From positions 1-19,410 of the forward strand of contig JBAXOG010000090.1 of assembly GCA_037133395.1 (NCBI GenBank): a DNA stretch of 19,410 nucleotides. Reading direction: 5' to 3'. Position numbers and translations under genes: made by a program. The stretch comes from CAIZQW01 sp037133395. GTDB taxonomy: Bacteria; Verrucomicrobiota; Kiritimatiellia; RFP12; UBA1067. This document shows, piece by piece, positions 16,101-19,410 of this stretch (its first letter is position 1; each line of letters starts with the position of its first letter). A model generated the notes under the pieces. That model saw only the letters and a list, made by a program, of their open reading frames with translations, did no database searches and was not told where the DNA came from.

Positions 16101-16940
16101 CTTCTTGAATGCAGGCTGGCATAGATTCCAATACCAGCGGGAAATATCGCGCCAGTCTTTTGTAGTGCTCAGCATGATCCGCTGCGCTACGGTTTGAAAG
16201 GGCGGCATATTGGGCTCGGGGAACATTTGCGGAACATGACGAACCCGCCAGAGATGGCACGTGCGTCCGTTGGGCAGCTTCGTTTCTGTATAGGTGACCG
16301 TATTGGAAACCGGGGCACGTAAAATCTTGTGATAAAGCGGAAGATCGGATGGCGCAGAGACTTCATAATCTTGTTTGAGAATTGGATTGTCGTATTCAAA
16401 GATTGAGATATCGCTCCACGCGTTAGGAACATACGCCTTCTTTACGATCCGGCAACTGACAATATGATACAGGTCGTTGATTTCGATTCCTGGAATCGCA
16501 CAGGTCAGGACTTTATTAGCTGGGTCATAGATATTCATTCCCATTTGTCCTGGGTCTGTCATAATGCGCGAATAAGTGTCTACGTCAACAGTAAGTATAC
16601 GTCCGTCAGGCTTGATGATCTCAGCGCGGTAAACCATCGACGTCTCATAATGCGTGTCAAATACCAGCGAGAACGAACTGCTTTCGCGACGCCCCTTTTC
16701 AGTTAACACCTTAAAGTATTCATCATCCCATGTTACGGATGTCCCATCCTTCTCGTAAACTTCCAGTACATGATTGTCAATCAACATACGGTCAGAGTCG
16801 ATATACTTTTCCCGTGTCACACTTTTTGCAGATTCAATGACCGCGCGTGTATCCAGCAAGAAGGTTGAGGGTGGCTCTACGCCACTCGTGATGAGTGTTG
16901 CCAGAGATAATAAAGCGAATAGTCTCATTTTCATGTTCAT
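13155..16940 (-). CDS. Exported two-module DUF3857/transglutaminase-like protein
   Basis: This 1261 aa protein has an N-terminal signal peptide (basic MNMKMR, hydrophobic LFALLSLATLITS), so it is probably periplasmic or outer-membrane associated. It holds two copies of the same plan: a beta-rich DUF3857-like part followed by a transglutaminase-like core. Copy 1 has the Cys-His-Asp set: YGVCRDKA (C344), YFNHAI (H384) and LMDPTDE (D400). Copy 2 aligns closely, but YGHIMDRA places I946 where the cysteine should be; TFNHAL keeps H994, and YYLNTGD places N1009 at the Asp position. The second module is therefore probably not catalytic. Such proteins are common in Bacteroidetes and PVC bacteria, with poorly known substrates. 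The start is the first ATG; M3 or M5 are alternatives. It lies 20 bp from the aldolase gene in a four-gene operon. Confidence 0.88.
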   Translation of the reverse strand: MNMKMRLFALLSLATLITSGVEPPSTFLLDTRAVIESAKSVTREKYIDSDRMLIDNHVLEVYEKDGTSVTWDDEYFKVLTEKGRRESSSFSLVFDTHYETSMVYRAEIIKPDGRILTVDVDTYSRIMTDPGQMGMNIYDPANKVLTCAIPGIEINDLYHIVSCRIVKKAYVPNAWSDISIFEYDNPILKQDYEVSAPSDLPLYHKILRAPVSNTVTYTETKLPNGRTCHLWRVRHVPQMFPEPNMPPFQTVAQRIMLSTTKDWRDISRWYWNLCQPAFKKTDAGMQPMVNKLIEGAFTRDDKIRSIFKFVSQEIRYMGITTEDTAPGYEPHEVGMTFKNRYGVCRDKAALLAVMLTMAGIQGYPVLIHAGAKMDPDVPTPYFNHAITAVEKPGGGYTLMDPTDENTRELCPAYLCNRSYLVARPDGEGLLTSDAYPAEKNLMRIQTEGTLDKTGSLVLKTRLDFDGINDNAYRGTLLRQKVDQRRKMFEGLLKARLAGAEVLECVIKPDNLQDTETPLSIELTTRVPNYPIRGHGLDTVSLPWLGGALGYVNFVIEETGLDKRRYPMETQITCGLRERITIRIGDSLGKPYVLPSDFKVKKPGIEYSTAQSLKEGVLQGSLDYLITAPEFSPENYLLLKQVLKEMETNSRRRPLFEAFAKESPDQETLYSISDVILLSQSSWLTTNICSSRILTYAGKKNGAELKLPYNPSWQEVEIVSATVSNTTGVVYVITPKEMNIMDAPWSASAPRYPAGKILVVNLPGVETGSVITVTTRYTQTKMPFYSQSKSFGGTEPIGSDTYRITFPKTMSPKLQQFNCDKIGFTASTNKTSITWSWNVIKPPLIRPEESTPPWHFFQPELFLSFGAWDSFAEELEAAIEKVSSGNKLARKLAKTLVKGESDSFKKMKAVRDTVLRTIRPSGVSFMDLPLSCLSTPDQTLTSQYGHIMDRAILLNQMLDAVGLDSEIILASDDRTGYPKYSQPRHDNPIRHTFNHALVRVRIKGLTYYLNTGDQYDEPGTSAFHLAPCLTLEGKIETIQVPEQFQPLSRNLMVIDLDEKGTAKISITNWITGASVGIFRKNYSEMLPEDLRRHTLGMVEALSKSAVATSDLHTDTLSYPGVLTYSVKAPNYAIMDDKALTLLIPSLSKTIFGLRGDARENPLFFGEKGSSTSECVIILPRGYTTFPILPPSRKWDLPCGLGTFTLDLTTSKRADGRMMVRVVETQTRNSGEVPAQLYPALLEYNRLLSHPSARTLVAEKESK

Positions 16941-16960
16941 GTCTTTCGTGTAAAGCGGGG

Positions 16961-17563
16961 TCAGTTTAGCTTATAGTGATTCATCAGAACGTCGTACGTC
17001 TCAGCAACCGTTCTGCCCCATGCGATGACGCCATCCTCATGTCCCGTCATAACCAGAATACCATAGGGGGTTGTGTGACTCTTCACAAGGCGTGCAATAT
17101 CTCGTGCCATTTCAGGTGTCCCGTAAGCGGCATCGGGCGAGGTCGCAGGACACGTGCTCTTCAACAGTTTCAAGAATAATGGTTTGTGATGCACATGAAT
17201 AACGCAATTACTCAATGCATTCGCCTGATACACAGCGTCATGGCTCAAGGTTTCGGCGGATGCTCGTATATGTCCTGTGCAAAAAACCTCATTATTGTCG
17301 ATTGAACAGGCGTCTACCCTGCAATAATCGCTAAAATCTAAGATGCGTTTTCCACCGGTTGCTGTACCAGAGATGAAGAAAACATCCGTGCCCGCCTCCT
17401 TGATACTGACATTTCCAAAGCCGACACCCTCAGGGAGGATACCAATCATTCCTATGTCACAGAGTGCAGTTCGTACAGCATTCAGTTCTTGTAGTGCTTG
17501 GGGTACCTGAATGTCTGCTTCATTGAGGTGAACAGAAAACTTGATATATCCTTCGTTTGTCAT
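16961..17563 (-). CDS. Class II aldolase/MtnB-like, partner of MtnA
   Basis: A 200 aa class II aldolase/adducin-fold protein. Motifs include VGFGNVSIK (47-55), VFFISGTATGGKR (61-73), the catalytic Glu of SAETLSHDAVY (E104), zinc ligands in VIHVHHK (H124, H126), and TGHEDGVIAWG (H175). The family includes MtnB (5-methylthioribulose-1-phosphate dehydratase, about 200-210 aa) and 5-(methylthio)ribulose-1-phosphate aldolases such as Ald2. Length fits MtnB; the zinc segment differs from the usual HTHS and the third histidine lies in GHE rather than NHG. No mtnC, mtnD or mtnK is present. Its start overlaps the mtnA stop by four bases (ATGA), a strong sign that it acts on the MtnA product. Whether it dehydrates or cleaves is not decided by sequence. 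Confidence 0.85.
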   Translation of the reverse strand: MTNEGYIKFSVHLNEADIQVPQALQELNAVRTALCDIGMIGILPEGVGFGNVSIKEAGTDVFFISGTATGGKRILDFSDYCRVDACSIDNNEVFCTGHIRASAETLSHDAVYQANALSNCVIHVHHKPLFLKLLKSTCPATSPDAAYGTPEMARDIARLVKSHTTPYGILVMTGHEDGVIAWGRTVAETYDVLMNHYKLN

Positions 17564-18651
17564 AGCGTTGATATCTCGGCTTCATTTGCGGCACAGATGC
17601 CATGTTCACAGATAAGCCCCGTGATCAAGCGAGCAGGGGTTACATCAAAGCCATAATTACAGGCAGGTGTCGTTTCTGGGCAGATGCGCACACTTGCGAG
17701 GGTGCCATCGCTCTGCATGCCTGTCATCAGTCGAACTTCTTCAGCGTCGCGTTCTTCGACAGGGATTTCTGCAATACCGTCAGCCATTGATAAATCAAAG
17801 CTTGAAGCGGGCAGGGCAACATAAAAGGGGACTTGGTTATCTTTTGCGGCAAGCGCTTTCAAATAGGTGCCGATTTTATTGGCGACATCGCCTCTGCGTG
17901 TCACACGGTCAGCACCGACAATGACGAGGTCAACCATTCCGTGCTGCATAAGATATCCTCCCGTATTGTCAGCAATCAAGTGATGGGATACACCCTGTTC
18001 GCCGAGTTCCCATGCCGTCAGGCTTGCGCCTTGATTACGTGGCCGAGTTTCATCCACCCACACATGCACGGGAATGCCTGCGTTATAGGCGGCATAAATG
18101 CCGGCTGTTGCAGAACCGTAATCCACGAAAGCCAACCATCCTGCATTGCAATGCGTCAGGATGTTGACCGGCTCGCCTTTTTTACGTGCGGCAATGGCTT
18201 GGATGAGCGGCAACGTGTGTTCGCCAATGCGCTTGCAGGCGGAAGCATCATCGTTTGCGATCTTTCGGGCGACCTGCAACGCGACATCGACCCATTCGTT
18301 TTGTGATCGGCAGCGTGAGAGGGCTTCTAACTGCTGCTGGATGGCCCAGGAGAGGTTTACGGCGGTCGGGCGCGTCTTGATAAGTGTCTGGGCAGCATCC
18401 CTCATAAAGGCCTCTGCGTCATGTCTGGGAGCATTCCGCACTGCAGCGACCATTCCGTATGCTGCCGTTGCGCCGATGAGTCCGGCGCCTCGTATTTGCA
18501 TATCCGCAATGGCTTGCCGAAAGTCTTCGACGCTGACAAGGTCAAGGATTTCAAGGCTATGTGGTAAGCGACATTGATTGATGATCTGGACAACGCCAGG
18601 CTCATCTTTCTTTTCCCAAATAGTGCGATAATGTCTACCCTGAATCTGCAT
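17560..18651 (-). CDS. mtnA: S-methyl-5-thioribose-1-phosphate isomerase (MtnA)
   Basis: MtnA converts 5-methylthioribose-1-phosphate to the ribulose-1-phosphate form in salvage of methylthioadenosine; some members also act on 5-deoxyribose-1-phosphate. The 363 aa protein shows YRTIWEKKDEPGVV (8-21), MQIRGAGLIGATAAYGM (51-67), TRPTAVNLSWA (93-103), the catalytic cysteine in LTHCNAG (C168), VWVDETRPRNQGA (197-209), and the catalytic Asp in VGADRVTRRGD (D248). The frame stays open upstream to a TTG at 18729, but the ATG at 18651 gives the normal N-terminus and length, so it is used; neither has a convincing ribosome site. The downstream aldolase overlaps it by four bases. Confidence 0.94.
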   Translation of the reverse strand: MQIQGRHYRTIWEKKDEPGVVQIINQCRLPHSLEILDLVSVEDFRQAIADMQIRGAGLIGATAAYGMVAAVRNAPRHDAEAFMRDAAQTLIKTRPTAVNLSWAIQQQLEALSRCRSQNEWVDVALQVARKIANDDASACKRIGEHTLPLIQAIAARKKGEPVNILTHCNAGWLAFVDYGSATAGIYAAYNAGIPVHVWVDETRPRNQGASLTAWELGEQGVSHHLIADNTGGYLMQHGMVDLVIVGADRVTRRGDVANKIGTYLKALAAKDNQVPFYVALPASSFDLSMADGIAEIPVEERDAEEVRLMTGMQSDGTLASVRICPETTPACNYGFDVTPARLITGLICEHGICAANEAEISTL

Positions 18652-18729
18652 GGCGTAAAAATGTACACGACTTGAGGCAGTCGGGCAAGCGTCCTTTTTG
18701 AAATTGCTTAAAAAATCATCATCCTGCAA

Positions 18730-18758
18730 TTGACTTTCAGCAGAATATTTGGTTAACT
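18730..18758 (+). promoter_or_regulatory. Predicted promoter of the tRNA-Ala gene
   Basis: TTGACT (18730-18735) and TTAACT (18753-18758) are separated by 17 bp, about 29 bases before the tRNA 5' end. The -10 element is imperfect. Confidence 0.45.
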
Positions 18759-18787
18759 ACGCATCTCTTTTAACAAAAAGACCTTTT

Positions 18788-18863
<76 letters not shown>

Positions 18864-18869
18864 GTCTTC

Positions 18870-18896
18870 ATCCCCAACCTGGAACAGGTTGGGGAT
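18870..18896 (+). terminator. Hairpin after tRNA-Ala (possible terminator)
   Basis: ATCCCCAACCTG (18870-18881) and CAGGTTGGGGAT (18885-18896) form a perfect 12-bp stem with the three-base loop GAA. Only TTT follows before C and G, so the U tract is weak. The right arm is also part of the 29-bp direct repeat that flanks the GIY-YIG gene, so the hairpin may instead belong to that element. Confidence 0.6.
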
Positions 18897-18911
18897 TTCG
18901 CCTAGGCAGGC
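18883..18911. repeat. 29-bp direct repeat, copy 1
   Basis: This copy is identical to 19258-19286, starting AACAGGTTGGGG and ending CCTAGGCAGGC. It begins in the loop of the hairpin after tRNA-Ala and lies 87 bp upstream of the GIY-YIG start codon. The two copies bracket the nuclease gene. Confidence 0.95.
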
Positions 18912-18998
18912 CAGTTATGGGCTGCCAAGCGAAACACGGAGTGTGAAGACTGCCGCGGCGTAGCGAGAGCGAAGCCGGGCTGATCGACAAGGTCCTCT

Positions 18999-19247
18999 AT
19001 GACAAACTTCCATTACGTCTACATCCTGGTTGATTGCGCAACAGGCAGGCACTTTTATGTTGGACAAACCCGTGATCTGAAGGCCCGTCTTGCCGCGCAC
19101 AACGGCGGTCAATGTCCGCATACAAGCAAATATAAGCCCTGGAAGATTCAGACGGCCATTGCTTTTGACACCGAGGAGAAGTCAACAGCATTCGAGGCAT
19201 ACTTGAAGTCGCATTCCGGCCGCGCCTTCGCCACCAAACATTTTTAA
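18999..19247 (+). CDS. Small GIY-YIG nuclease family protein
   Basis: An 82 aa single-domain protein of the UvrC-N/YhbQ-like GIY-YIG type. The variant signature is HYVYILVD (5-12) then FYVGQT (19-24). R30 lies in LKARLAAHNGG (27-37), and the metal-binding Glu lies in FEAYLKS (E66). All catalytic positions of the fold seem present, so it may be an active DNA endonuclease, though stand-alone members mostly lack proven function. The start follows AAGG at a 6-base distance. It is the only complete gene between the two 29-bp repeats and lies just downstream of tRNA-Ala, which suggests a small mobile or recurrent cassette. Confidence 0.88.
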   Translation: MTNFHYVYILVDCATGRHFYVGQTRDLKARLAAHNGGQCPHTSKYKPWKIQTAIAFDTEEKSTAFEAYLKSHSGRAFATKHF

Positions 19248-19257
19248 ACCCCATGCA

Positions 19258-19286
19258 AACAGGTTGGGGATTTCGCCTAGGCAGGC
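19258..19286. repeat. 29-bp direct repeat, copy 2
   Basis: This copy is identical to 18883-18911. It begins 10 bp after the GIY-YIG stop codon and contains the TAG stop codon of the minus-strand gene at the right edge. The full hairpin seen at copy 1 is not preserved; only a weaker CCCCA/TGGGG pairing with the upstream flank remains. Confidence 0.95.
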
Positions 19287-19410
19287 AATCCGAGTGTCGC
19301 CTCACGGTTCTCGATCAGACGCTCCCGAAAGAACTCCTTGTCCTCCGCGTCGATAACATCCGCGAACGATTCGACCTCGCGGTTTGCGATGTTGTCCTCG
19401 GCCTCCACGA
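19277..19410 (-). CDS. C-terminus of an unrecognised protein (cut by window edge)
   Basis: The minus-strand frame is open from the right edge to a TAG at 19277-19279 and encodes about 43 residues ending REATLGLPA. The peptide is strongly acidic and helical (REVESFADVIDAEDKEFFRE), and the DNA is GC-rich with a coding-like third-position pattern. The family was not recognised. The stop codon and the last codons lie inside repeat copy 2, so that repeat may derive from, or have been targeted to, the 3' end of this gene. Confidence 0.6.
   Translation of the reverse strand, partial: VEAEDNIANREVESFADVIDAEDKEFFRERLIENREATLGLPA

Noticed and set aside
18652..18729. N-terminal extension of MtnA from the TTG at 18729
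   Set aside because: The extra 26 residues do not match the usual MtnA N-terminus, and the ATG at 18651 gives the normal beginning and length.
18883..19286. The two 29-bp repeats as a minimal CRISPR array
   Set aside because: There are only two copies, 346 bp apart, with a coding gene in between and no cas genes; this is not array spacing.

Overview
The window looks like a chromosomal stretch from a free-living or gut-type bacterium of the PVC superphylum, most likely Verrucomicrobiota/Kiritimatiellota. This is an inference from three things: the zinc-finger protein at 3194-4987 resembles a family I associate with Verrucomicrobia, the sugar regulator is XylR-like, and ispG is the short (357 aa) bacterial type. 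Base composition is moderate, genes are densely packed, and Shine-Dalgarno motifs are present but uneven. No phage, CRISPR array, plasmid or rRNA genes are visible.

Left part (1-3172, + strand). A cut-off membrane protein, a 115 aa two-helix channel-like protein and a 655 aa M48 metalloprotease with a C-terminal TerB-like region form a tight operon. It ends in a strong bidirectional hairpin shared with the convergent gene at 3194-4987. That gene encodes an Arg-rich, zinc-finger-containing protein of unknown function. Its promoter and the ispG promoter face away from each other in the 4988-5138 gap. ispG (MEP isoprenoid pathway) is followed closely by an exported coiled-coil protein and a XylR-type regulator.

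Centre (7106-12445, + strand). This is an L-rhamnose uptake and catabolism block: a XylR-like regulator, then, after a good sigma-70-type promoter, a class II sugar-phosphate aldolase, the rhamnose/H+ symporter rhaT, the isomerase rhaA, and a translationally coupled AraC-type regulator. The rhamnulokinase and lactaldehyde enzymes that would complete the pathway are not in the window.

Right part (18651-12490, - strand). A four-gene operon encodes MtnA, a second class II aldolase, a 1261 aa exported protein with two transglutaminase-like modules (the second catalytically degenerate), and a family-16-type methyltransferase. The first two suggest salvage of 5-methylthioribose or 5-deoxyribose by an aldolase route (DHAP shunt).

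Right edge (18730-19410). A tRNA-Ala(GGC) with an encoded CCA is followed by a 12-bp perfect hairpin. A small GIY-YIG nuclease gene then sits between two identical 29-bp direct repeats, the second of which contains the stop codon of an incomplete minus-strand gene running off the window. This looks like a small nuclease-bearing cassette next to a tRNA, and is the least conventional structure in the window.
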